Notes under the pieces: model-generated
The model's database searches: none
The model's input: only the letters and a program-made list of their open reading frames with translations
What the model was told of the DNA's origin: nothing
Source of the DNA: Phycisphaerales bacterium
GTDB lineage: Bacteria > Planctomycetota > Phycisphaerae > Phycisphaerales > UBA1924
NCBI GenBank assembly: GCA_016764015.1
Contig: JAESSR010000237.1
Span: 1 to 7,122 of the forward strand
Direction of reading: 5' to 3'
DNA: 7,122 nucleotides
Shown here: positions 1 through 5,444 of the stretch, in pieces
Position numbering within the stretch: position 1 is the stretch's first letter
Layout of the letters: each line of letters begins with the position of its first letter
Made by a program: the position numbers and the translations under genes

Positions 1-184
1 CCATTTGGTCACGGAAGTATGCGATGTATATGCCGAACATGCGACGAGGATACACAGTGCTTTGGCAAATGAGCAGAAATAACGCCGCCCAAAACCCCGC
101 CCGTACCCCGCCCAAGTACGGAATACCCCGCCCATTCACAAGGTAAGATTTTGCTTATTTCTTGATCGTTGAAATAGTTTGGGC
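1..184. other. Leader before the element operon; possible gene end at its left edge
   Basis: No convincing complete gene lies here. One + frame is open from base 2 to a TAA at 80-82, and its last residues read VTEVCDVYAEHATR. It could be the C-terminus of a gene starting left of the window, but 26 residues are too few to judge. From 90 to 135 the sequence is rich in CCCCGCCC motifs, then becomes AT-rich up to the first gene, as expected for a promoter region. A weak -10-like TAAGAT lies at 144-149, but no matching -35 box is evident. Confidence 0.5.
94..133. promoter_or_regulatory. Operator-like cluster: three ACCCCGCCC repeats and a CCGTAC/GTACGG dyad
   Basis: ACCCCGCCC occurs exactly at 94-102, 105-113 and 125-133, with start-to-start distances of 11 and 20 bases, close to one and two helical turns. 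The middle copy overlaps the spacer of a perfect 6-bp inverted repeat, CCGTAC at 101-106 and GTACGG at 116-121. The cluster ends about 50 bases before the first start codon of the five-gene run. It is a plausible binding site for one of the small HTH proteins encoded immediately downstream. The function is inferred from position and symmetry only. Confidence 0.4.
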
Positions 185-388
185 ATGAACTATCAGGATA
201 ACCAATCGACCTTTGTACCCATTCTCCAAGCATCACATGAACTCGGGGTGCCTTCTGCATGGCTGAGGCGTGAAGCCCAAGCCGGTCGTATCCCCGCAAT
301 CAAAGCTGGACAGCGATGGCTTGTTCACCTTGAGCACGCCCGCATCAAACTCGCTGACTGCGCCGATCAGGAAGGTGGTGCCAAGTGA
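185..388 (+). CDS. Small helix-turn-helix protein, excisionase/MerR-type
   Basis: This is a 67-residue protein made almost entirely of one predicted DNA-binding domain. An HTH-like stretch (PILQASHELGVPSAWLRRE) is followed by a short basic wing (GRIPAIKAGQRWLV), the layout of the HTH_17/excisionase fold of the MerR superfamily. Such proteins bind DNA near attachment sites to steer recombination toward excision, or act as small regulators. The ATG at 185 is preferred; a TTG at 179 in the same frame would add two residues, and a stop at 170-172 rules out anything longer. No clear Shine-Dalgarno precedes it. It is the first gene of the coupled run, and its TGA overlaps the GTG of the next gene. 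The gene family is fairly sure; excisionase versus regulator is not decided. Confidence 0.72.
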   Translation: MNYQDNQSTFVPILQASHELGVPSAWLRREAQAGRIPAIKAGQRWLVHLEHARIKLADCADQEGGAK

Positions 389-606
389 ACAACTGGCAGC
401 CACCCACACCGACCAACAACCCACCCTCCGAGCCACGGCTCACTCTCCGCAAGCAGGAAGCCGCCAAAGCCCTTGGAATATCTGAGCGGACGCTCCACAC
501 CCTGCTCAAATCCGGGCAGATTGGATCATTCAAGCTCGATCGAATCGTGTTGATCCCGGTTGCCGAGTTGCAGGCGTTCATCGCGCGGAAGGGAGGGCTG
601 GATTAA
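385..606 (+). CDS. Second small helix-turn-helix protein, excisionase-like
   Basis: This 73-residue protein has a proline- and asparagine-rich N-terminal segment of about 17 residues followed by an HTH_17-type domain (about 18-66). LTLRKQEAAKALGISERTL forms the helix-turn-helix and SGQIGSFKLDRIVLIPVAEL the wing. This is the standard excisionase/MerR-like fold found in prophages and integrative elements. It probably acts as the recombination directionality factor for the downstream integrase, or as a repressor of the operon. The start is GTG at 385, overlapping the previous stop (GTGA) and preceded by a purine-rich AGGTGG at 373-378, which suggests translational coupling. Two different HTH genes in tandem suggest divided roles, but which one is the true Xis cannot be told from sequence. 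Confidence 0.75.
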   Translation: MNNWQPPTPTNNPPSEPRLTLRKQEAAKALGISERTLHTLLKSGQIGSFKLDRIVLIPVAELQAFIARKGGLD

Positions 607-1013
607 TGGAACCCAATCTATTCGACCAAGGCAATACCCCGCTGGCAGGCAAGGGCAATGCGAAAGATACCAACCAACATCATACACGATCATCATCAAG
701 TATGCGCCCGCCATTCCGATGCAACGCGCCAAAAGGCACCTCGGAAATAGCCGCCAAGATGATCGCTACACATGCACCCAGTCAACGGGCACGAGTCTAT
801 CGGGCAATCTTGGAAAGCGGGGCGCATGGACTCACCGACGATGAGGGAGAAACTCAACTCGACATATTCGCAGCCAGTTATTCCCCCCGGCGCGGCGAGC
901 TTGTGAAGCAGAGTTTGATCCGAGAGACAGGAAATCGACGACTGACCCAACGCGGATGCCCCGCAGCCGTGTGGGTGGCCGTCGATCATATGGAGGGCTC
1001 AGGCAATGAGTAA
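606..1013 (+). CDS. Predicted winged-helix DNA-binding protein
   Basis: The product has 135 residues. Residues 1-42 are low-complexity and probably disordered (DQGNTP, HHTRSSSS). Residues 43-128 look like a winged-helix domain: a conserved-looking entry (APKGTSEIAAKMI), a helix with RARVYRAILESGAHGLTDDE, the recognition-helix area SYSPRRGELVKQSLI, and a C-terminal wing ending RRLTQRGCPAAVWVA. Similar small proteins sit beside replication genes in phages and integrative elements, where their function is mostly unproven. The ATG at 606 overlaps the previous TAA (TAATG), with GGAGG at 592-596 nine bases upstream. Its own TAA lies inside the start of the next gene. A regulator or replication accessory role is inferred from context. 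Confidence 0.68.
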   Translation: MEPNLFDQGNTPLAGKGNAKDTNQHHTRSSSSMRPPFRCNAPKGTSEIAAKMIATHAPSQRARVYRAILESGAHGLTDDEGETQLDIFAASYSPRRGELVKQSLIRETGNRRLTQRGCPAAVWVAVDHMEGSGNE

Positions 1014-1734
1014 GCAACGCAAAGCACCGCCCTTGCTCACTGACCATGAACTTCGAGGACTGGTTGCCGCATCCACCCTCGATCGGTATCAGCGATCCAC
1101 GCTCTTAGCAATGGCCGATGGACTCTATCGACACGAACTCAGAATCACGCTCTCCCATCAACGCCTGGCCAACGCGCTGGGCTTGGGTAGGCGTGCGACG
1201 ATCGACCGGATTCATTCCCTCGAAGGTACCGGCGTGATTCTCAAAGAACGAGGAGGGGGTGGACGATACGAAAACGGGAAAGGGCGAATCAATGTCTGGC
1301 GGCTCGACCTCGATGCACTCCGAAATCAGGCTCTCGCCAAAGCTGAAAAACTTGAATCTAACACCGAGAACAACGCCCCTGAATCAATCGACAAGGGTGC
1401 AGTGGGCTGCACAGTAAAGGGTGCAGTGGAGAAACACCAAGGGTGCAGTGGAGCGACGGCAACGGTGCAGCCCACTGCACAGGATCAAGTATCCCCAATA
1501 CCCCAAGAGAAGAAAACCAACGGCATCGCCCGCCCACGCCACCTAAGGGGCGGCGGGACGATGCCAATATACAACCCGAACGACCTCCGCCCTTGGGCAA
1601 ACCGATTCGACGCGCCAAAGCAAACGAGAGCCAATCGGTTGAAGCAAATGCGAATGCAGCTTGCCCACTCAGAAGATTCAGCTCGAAATACTTCTAAGTC
1701 TGTGATACACTCAACAACGGAAGGCGAAAAATAA
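1006..1734 (+). CDS. Putative replication initiator-like winged-helix protein (phage O-like layout)
   Basis: The product has 242 residues. Residues 10-45 look helical. Residues 48-102 form a winged-helix domain: TLSHQRLANALGLGRRATIDRIHSL is split into helix, turn and recognition helix, and GVILKERGGGGRYENGKGR forms a glycine-rich wing. The rest is polar linker (105-190) and a basic tail (RPWANRF, then TRANRLKQMRMQ). This layout resembles phage replication protein O and related HTH_36-type initiators, which bind iterons in their own gene and recruit the helicase through the C-terminus. The linker DNA here carries a repeat cluster (1395-1480). The ATG at 1006 has a good GGAGG at 992-996 and overlaps the upstream gene by 8 bases. 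It could instead be a transcription factor; no ATPase or primase motif is present. Confidence 0.6.
   Translation: MSKQRKAPPLLTDHELRGLVAASTLDRYQRSTLLAMADGLYRHELRITLSHQRLANALGLGRRATIDRIHSLEGTGVILKERGGGGRYENGKGRINVWRLDLDALRNQALAKAEKLESNTENNAPESIDKGAVGCTVKGAVEKHQGCSGATATVQPTAQDQVSPIPQEKKTNGIARPRHLRGGGTMPIYNPNDLRPWANRFDAPKQTRANRLKQMRMQLAHSEDSARNTSKSVIHSTTEGEK
1395..1480. repeat. Iteron-like cluster of GGTGCAGTGG repeats within the replication-type gene
   Basis: GGGTGCAGTGG occurs at 1395-1405, 1419-1429 and 1441-1451 (spacings 24 and 22). The last two copies continue identically with AG. A fourth, inverted copy of GTGCAGTGGG reads on the minus strand from 1480 to 1471. In addition, the 16-mer at 1397-1412 (GTGCAGTGGGCTGCAC) has its exact reverse complement at 1465-1480, and each is itself a 6-bp-arm palindrome (GTGCAG/CTGCAC). 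The first two copies are read in the same codon frame (KGAV), but the third is read in another (QGCSG), so the repetition is not explained by the protein sequence. The most likely role is binding by the encoded protein as a replication origin or as an autoregulatory site. Confidence 0.6.
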
Positions 1735-3086
1735 TGGCATCACTCATACGCGACAAAGGCGGCACCAAACGCATCCAGTTCATGCTGGCCAAAGGCGATC
1801 GGCGCACGATTCGGCTTGGCAAGATCAATGTCAAGGCAGCCGAGGCGTTCAAGGTGCGGGTGGAATCGTTGATTGATTCTGTCAGACTCAACACACCGAT
1901 CAATCCACAGACCGCCGAATGGCTTACAGGACTTCCAGAGGATACCTACGCCAAACTGGTGCTGGCAGGCCTTGCAGAGCCAAGGGAGGCGGCCAAGGCG
2001 CACACACTTGGAGGGATGCTCGATGAGTATTTCGCCACGATGAGCGTGAAGGAATCAACCCGCATCCGATATGCACAAACCAAGCGGCTACTCATCGAAT
2101 ACTTCGGCACAAACCATCCCCTCGAATCCATCAGCACACTCGATGGCGACAAGTGGCGGGCGTGGTCGTGTGAGAAAAACTATGCCGAGGCCAAGATTGG
2201 GCGTGATATTCGTGGGGCGCGGATGTTCTTCAAGAAGGCTGTGATGTGGGGGATGATCCCGAGCAATCCGTTTGTGGATGTGAAAGCGGGTCGGAAGACG
2301 AACAGAAAAAAAGCGTTCTTTGTCACTCCCGAGGCCGCATTCAAGATTATCGAAGCGTGCCCTGATGCTGATTGGCGGTGCATTGTGGCATTGGCTCGGT
2401 TTGGCGGCTTGCGTTGCCCATCGGAAGTGCTTGGGGTTCGCTGGGCGGATGTTGACTGGTCAAGCAACCGATTTAGGGTGCGCTCGCCGAAGACTGAGCA
2501 TCACCAAGGCAAGGCCGAGCGGATGGTACCGTTGTTTCCAGAGCTTCGGGCGGTGTTGATGCAAGCCTTCGAGTGTGCCCCCGATGGTGCTGAGTTCGTC
2601 GTGGGGCGGTATCGGGACATAGGGGCGAATCTGGGCACGCATATGAGGCGGATCATTGAGCGGGCTGGATTGCAGGCGTGGCCCAAGTTGTTCAACAACA
2701 TGCGGGCGAGTCGGGCGACTGAGTTGGCACTTGAATATCCAGCTGCTCAATGCACGGCATGGATGGGGCACTCGCAGGCGATCGCTGAGGCTCATTACCA
2801 CATGGTTCGTGATGAGGATTATGAGCGTGCAGCATCGACACCGATAGCGATCAAACAGCCCGAAAAAAGTGGCGCAGAATGCGGCGCACTTGAGGCGCAA
2901 ATGGCAGCGCAGCAGCAATCCGCAACAATCGGCAAAAAAGATCAAAACGATGCGCAAACTAAAAAAGGATCAGCACTTATGCCAATCCTTTCCAGTCTTT
3001 GCGATTCCTTGCAGAACCAATCAATGGGCATACGCGGACTTGAACCACGGACACCGGCATTTTCAATGCCGTGCTCTACCAACTGA
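1734..3086 (+). CDS. int: Tyrosine recombinase / phage-type integrase
   Basis: This 450-residue integrase catalyses site-specific insertion and excision of the element. It has an N-terminal arm-binding-like domain (1-85), a core-binding SAM-like helical domain (about 90-175) and a catalytic domain (about 195-368). Visible catalytic positions are R227 (FGGLR), K253 (SPKTEH), R324 (NNMR), H346 (WMGH) and the nucleophile Y355 (AHYHMV). The usual His of the HxxR box is Asn321. After residue 368 comes a disordered A/Q/K-rich tail. Its last 21 codons are antisense to tRNA-Phe, and the TGA (3084-3086) lies in the tRNA D-arm region, so the C-terminus depends on the integration state. The ATG at 1734 overlaps the previous TAA, with GGAAGG at 1719-1724. 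The style strongly recalls planctomycete integrases. Confidence 0.93.
   Translation: MASLIRDKGGTKRIQFMLAKGDRRTIRLGKINVKAAEAFKVRVESLIDSVRLNTPINPQTAEWLTGLPEDTYAKLVLAGLAEPREAAKAHTLGGMLDEYFATMSVKESTRIRYAQTKRLLIEYFGTNHPLESISTLDGDKWRAWSCEKNYAEAKIGRDIRGARMFFKKAVMWGMIPSNPFVDVKAGRKTNRKKAFFVTPEAAFKIIEACPDADWRCIVALARFGGLRCPSEVLGVRWADVDWSSNRFRVRSPKTEHHQGKAERMVPLFPELRAVLMQAFECAPDGAEFVVGRYRDIGANLGTHMRRIIERAGLQAWPKLFNNMRASRATELALEYPAAQCTAWMGHSQAIAEAHYHMVRDEDYERAASTPIAIKQPEKSGAECGALEAQMAAQQQSATIGKKDQNDAQTKKGSALMPILSSLCDSLQNQSMGIRGLEPRTPAFSMPCSTN
2961..2991 (-). terminator. Intrinsic terminator for tRNA-Phe, inside the int reading frame
   Basis: Read on the minus strand, AAAGGAT at 2991-2985 pairs with ATCCTTT at 2970-2964. 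Two U-G wobbles and GCA/TGC extend this to a 12-bp stem with a TAAG loop (2979-2976), followed by a run of six T (2966-2961). The wobble pairs form only in minus-strand RNA (they are C/A mismatches in + RNA), which points to minus-direction termination. It lies 34 bases beyond the tRNA 3' end. The arm DNA also encodes integrase residues around 411-420. The stem is AU-rich, so its strength is uncertain. Confidence 0.68.
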
Positions 3087-3097
3087 GCTATATGCCC
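3025..3097 (-). tRNA. tRNA-Phe (anticodon GAA)
   Basis: The minus strand folds into a complete 73-base cloverleaf. The acceptor stem is GGGCATA/TATGCCC, the D stem is GCTC/GAGC around AGTTGGTA, and the anticodon stem is CGGCA/TGCCG with loop TTGAAAA (anticodon GAA, phenylalanine). The variable region is GTGTC and the T arm is CGTGG-TTCAAGT-CCGCG, with one G-T pair. The discriminator base is A. CCA is not encoded; the following bases are TTG, so CCA must be added enzymatically. All stems pair fully, so the tRNA is intact despite serving as the probable integration target. The 3' half overlaps the end of the integrase gene on the other strand. Confidence 0.97.
3025..3097. other. Predicted attachment site (att) within tRNA-Phe
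   Basis: The integrase gene abuts and overlaps the tRNA, and the element lies on the tRNA 3' side, as in most tRNA-targeted tyrosine-recombinase elements. The intact tRNA here would be rebuilt from the host 5' part plus the element-supplied 3' part. Crossovers of this enzyme class commonly fall in the anticodon-loop or T-loop region, here near 3059-3070 or 3037-3049. The precise core cannot be set without the other junction or the empty site. Confidence 0.6.
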
Positions 3098-3146
3098 GAC
3101 TGCGCCTTGCGGTGCTTTCGGCGTAAGCACGAGGCTCACGGGGGTA

Positions 3147-3174
3147 AGGATACGCACGAAAGAGGGCGCGTCAA
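3147..3174 (-). promoter_or_regulatory. Sigma70-type promoter of tRNA-Phe
   Basis: On the minus strand TTGACG (3174-3169, 5 of 6 matches to the -35 consensus) is followed after 16 bases by TATCCT (3152-3147, 4 of 6 to the -10). Transcription would start near 3140, giving a leader of roughly 40 bases before the tRNA. A 6-bp inverted repeat GTGCTT/AAGCAC (3112-3117 and 3125-3130) in that leader could form a hairpin upstream of the RNase P cleavage site. The promoter is on the chromosomal side of the junction, so it survives integration. Confidence 0.6.
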
Positions 3175-3253
3175 CTTAATTTTGTGTCAAAGTGGGGTAT
3201 TGATTCTCTCGAATAGGCTTTCGGACTGTGGATAGGTCGGCTAAGATGATTAC

Positions 3254-4138
3254 ATGAGTGATACCAACCATCCTGTACAGACTGAGCATGATTCAACGAC
3301 CGAGAAACCATTGCTGGTCGTTGATGATCTCAAGACCTATTTTCCTGTTCGCTCTGGATTGCTCCAGCGGGTGACGAGCCATTTTAAGGCTGTCGACGGC
3401 GTGTCCTTTCATATCAAGCCGGGCGAAACGCTTGGTCTCGTGGGGGAATCTGGGTGTGGCAAGACGACGATTGGGCGTACGATCCTTCGGCTACAGCCAA
3501 ACTCAGGCGGGCGTGTGTTCTTTGATGGGCATGATGTCTTCAAAGCTTCTGGAAAAGAACTCCAGAGGCTTCGGCGTGATATGCAGATTGTGTTTCAGGA
3601 CCCTGCCGGGTCATTGAATCCTCGGATGAGGATCGCGGCGATCGTTGGCGAACCATTGCTCATTCACGAGATGGTTTCATCGAAGGCCGAACTCCGTGAA
3701 CGAGTAGAAAACATTCTTGAGCGATGTGGGATGCCTAAAGCTGCTGCTGATCGGTACCCGCATGAGTTTTCTGGTGGTCAGCGCCAGCGGATCGGGATTG
3801 CTCGGGCTTTGGCACTCGAACCCAAGTTTATTGTGTGCGATGAACCAACGAGCGCACTCGATGTGTCGATTCAGGCGCAGGTGATTAACTTGCTGATGGA
3901 TCTACAAGAAGAGTTCCAGTTGAGCTACCTGTTTATCTCGCACGATATGGCTGTGATTCAGCATGTGTGCGAGCGGATCGCGGTGATGTACAAGGGTAAG
4001 ATTGTGGAAGAAGGCACACGCGATGAGATTATCGATAACCCTCAACATCGGTACACGCAGTCGTTGCTTTCTGCGGTGCCTGAACCAGATCCGCATCGCA
4101 AGATAGAACGAATCACATTTGATGGCGGGGCGATGTAG
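3254..4138 (+). CDS. Oligopeptide/dipeptide ABC transporter ATP-binding protein (OppF/DppF type)
   Basis: This 294-residue cytoplasmic ATPase energises peptide import through a membrane permease pair. All ABC motifs are intact: Walker A GESGCGKT (64-71), Q-loop VFQDP (Q115), a SLNPRM segment typical of the Opp/Dpp/Nik family, signature SGGQRQR (173-179), Walker [12 protein letters not shown] (193-203) and H-loop His230. The C-terminal [16 protein letters not shown] segment is the oligopeptide-family extension. The YF-PVRSG start and the KAVDGVSF segment are typical of the F rather than the D subunit. The ATG at 3254 has only a weak purine-rich upstream region (TAAGATG). Binding protein, permeases and the OppD partner are not in view. 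ThrE follows after 2 bases, implying co-transcription. Confidence 0.93.
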   Translation: MSDTNHPVQTEHDSTTEKPLLVVDDLKTYFPVRSGLLQRVTSHFKAVDGVSFHIKPGETLGLVGESGCGKTTIGRTILRLQPNSGGRVFFDGHDVFKASGKELQRLRRDMQIVFQDPAGSLNPRMRIAAIVGEPLLIHEMVSSKAELRERVENILERCGMPKAAADRYPHEFSGGQRQRIGIARALALEPKFIVCDEPTSALDVSIQAQVINLLMDLQEEFQLSYLFISHDMAVIQHVCERIAVMYKGKIVEEGTRDEIIDNPQHRYTQSLLSAVPEPDPHRKIERITFDGGAM

Positions 4139-4140
4139 GG

Positions 4141-5376
4141 ATGGGACCGATACCAGGTACGAACCAGCCGCGCCCCGAAGAACCTCGGGCGCGTTTTTTA
4201 ATTGAACTCGCCCGAGCGCTTGGGACTTATGGTACTTCATCGCATCGGCTTGAAGAAGTTGTTTCGGTGTGTGCTCATGAGATTGGTTTGCGTGCTCAAA
4301 CCTTTAGCACCCCCACATCAGTATTCGTTTCGGTCGAAAGCGAGAATGGGCTCTCAACCTATTTGGCGAGAGTGATACCGGGCGAAGTTGCACTGTCAAA
4401 GATGATGGAAATTGATCGGGTCTTTAACGCTGTGATTGAGAGGAGAATGACGCCTCAAGAAGGGACGGCGGAAATCAAACGGGTTGTGAAACTGCCCGGG
4501 CTCTATCCCACATGGATGACGGTTGGAGCATTTGGGATTGTTTCTGCTTGTGTTGGCAATTTTCTTGGTGGTGGATACCAAGAGATGATTGCTGCGCTCA
4601 TTGTGGGGCTGATTGTTGGGATGCTGGTGATGTTTACCGGGCGAAACCGTGAGTTTTCTCGGCTGATGGAGTTTTTGGCGGGGTTGAGTGCTGCGTTGGT
4701 TTCGGGGGCGTTCGCCGGGGTGTTTGAAGGGTATATGCCTACGGTTGCTGCAATGGCAGGGCTTATTGTTTTGCTTCCTGGTTTAACTTTTACCATCGCG
4801 ATGGTTGAACTGGCAACAAAGCATGTGGTGTCTGGAACGGCTAGGCTTGCCGGTGCGTTGATGGTGATGTTGGTGATTGGCTTTGGTTATGTCATCGGTC
4901 AGCGTGGCGCCGAAATGCTTGTGGGTGTGCGGGAAGTGGTTGTTGCTGAGCCGACGGCTTGGTATGTGGATGTGATTTCGATTGTTGTTTCTACGGTTTG
5001 TATGGCGGTGCTTTTTCAAGCGAAGATGAAACACGCATGGGTGATGGTGGTGGCGGGGTTCTTAGCATTTTACTCTGCACGGTATGGGTCTCATTTCTTT
5101 GGCCCTGAAGTTGGCGGGCTTGGGGCGGCGTTGGTCATTGGATGTGCAAGCAACCTCTATGCACGGATGTTTGATCGCCCTGCAATGACCATGATGCTGC
5201 CTGGATTATTGATGCTTGTACCCGGTGCGCTTGGGCTTCGGAGCTTGCAACTGTTTATGGAAAACGATACAGTTGACGGGATGCAGTCGGCATTTACTGT
5301 GTTGATTGTAGGTGTAGCGTTGGTGGTGGGGTTGCTGTTGGCGAATGTGATCTTGCCTCCAAGGAAAGTGCTCTAA
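4141..5376 (+). CDS. Threonine/serine exporter, ThrE family, fused two-domain form
   Basis: This is a 411-residue inner-membrane protein. Residues 15-115 are a soluble N-terminal region typical of ThrE (ALGTYGTSSHRLEEVV, then STPTSVFVSV). Several membrane segments follow (about 125-165, 175-195, 203-222, 236-253), then a second half with about four to five segments (276-292, 299-311, 325-337, 350-365, 384-404). The PG-containing segments at 212-226 (LLPGLTFTIAMVELA) and 352-368 (LPGLLMLVPGALGLRS) match the two conserved ThrE and ThrE_2 regions, so this is the fused, full-length form. It would export threonine and serine by proton-motive force. The start is 2 bases after the ATPase stop, so translation is probably coupled. 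Substrate is inferred from family only. Confidence 0.87.
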   Translation: MGPIPGTNQPRPEEPRARFLIELARALGTYGTSSHRLEEVVSVCAHEIGLRAQTFSTPTSVFVSVESENGLSTYLARVIPGEVALSKMMEIDRVFNAVIERRMTPQEGTAEIKRVVKLPGLYPTWMTVGAFGIVSACVGNFLGGGYQEMIAALIVGLIVGMLVMFTGRNREFSRLMEFLAGLSAALVSGAFAGVFEGYMPTVAAMAGLIVLLPGLTFTIAMVELATKHVVSGTARLAGALMVMLVIGFGYVIGQRGAEMLVGVREVVVAEPTAWYVDVISIVVSTVCMAVLFQAKMKHAWVMVVAGFLAFYSARYGSHFFGPEVGGLGAALVIGCASNLYARMFDRPAMTMMLPGLLMLVPGALGLRSLQLFMENDTVDGMQSAFTVLIVGVALVVGLLLANVILPPRKVL

Positions 5377-5386
5377 GTAAGAGGAA

Positions 5387-5423
5387 CGCAGAGGCCGCAA
5401 AGATGACGCAAAGGTGCAGATGG
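5387..5423. repeat. Short CGCAAAG/CGCAGAG tandem motifs between convergent genes
   Basis: Degenerate units CGCAGAGG (5387-5394), CGCAAAGA (5396-5403), CGCAAAGG (5407-5414) and TGCAGATGG (5415-5423) follow each other every 8-11 bases in the 68-base gap between the exporter and the CYTH gene. Similar CGCAGAG/CGCAAAG strings occur in intergenic DNA of several environmental bacteria as I recall them, with no established role. No strong intrinsic terminator is visible in this gap for either gene. Confidence 0.4.
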
Positions 5424-5444
5424 TCGAGTGGGGAAGTGAAGAGT

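Larger units (their letters stand above)
1..3097. mobile_element. Right end of an integrative element inserted at tRNA-Phe
   Basis: A run of five tightly coupled genes (two excisionase-type HTH proteins, a winged-helix protein, a replication-type protein and a tyrosine recombinase) ends in a tRNA gene, with the integrase gene next to the tRNA. This is the classic layout of tRNA-targeted prophages, satellites and integrative elements. The tRNA lies on the minus strand with its 3' end facing the element, as expected for integration into a tRNA 3' half. The exact right boundary lies somewhere within the tRNA (3025-3097). The left boundary and second attachment site are not in the window: no second copy of the tRNA 3' end was seen. 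No capsid, conjugation or toxin gene is visible, so the element class is unknown. Confidence 0.82.

Noticed and set aside
2..82. Possible C-terminus of an upstream + strand gene (VTEVCDVYAEHATR)
   Set aside because: Only 26 codons are visible. It faintly recalls the end of some integrases but is not enough for a gene call; recorded in the leader entry.
9..299. 96-codon minus-strand frame over the leader
   Set aside because: It overlaps the first HTH gene and the repeat cluster, and its product shows no recognisable pattern.
2460..2957. 165-codon open frame on the minus strand
   Set aside because: It lies fully antisense to the integrase catalytic domain, has no domain-like pattern and no plausible ribosome site.
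3227..3235. TGTGGATAG, one mismatch from a DnaA box
   Set aside because: A single isolated near-match upstream of the ABC ATPase, with no further boxes or origin features; likely chance.
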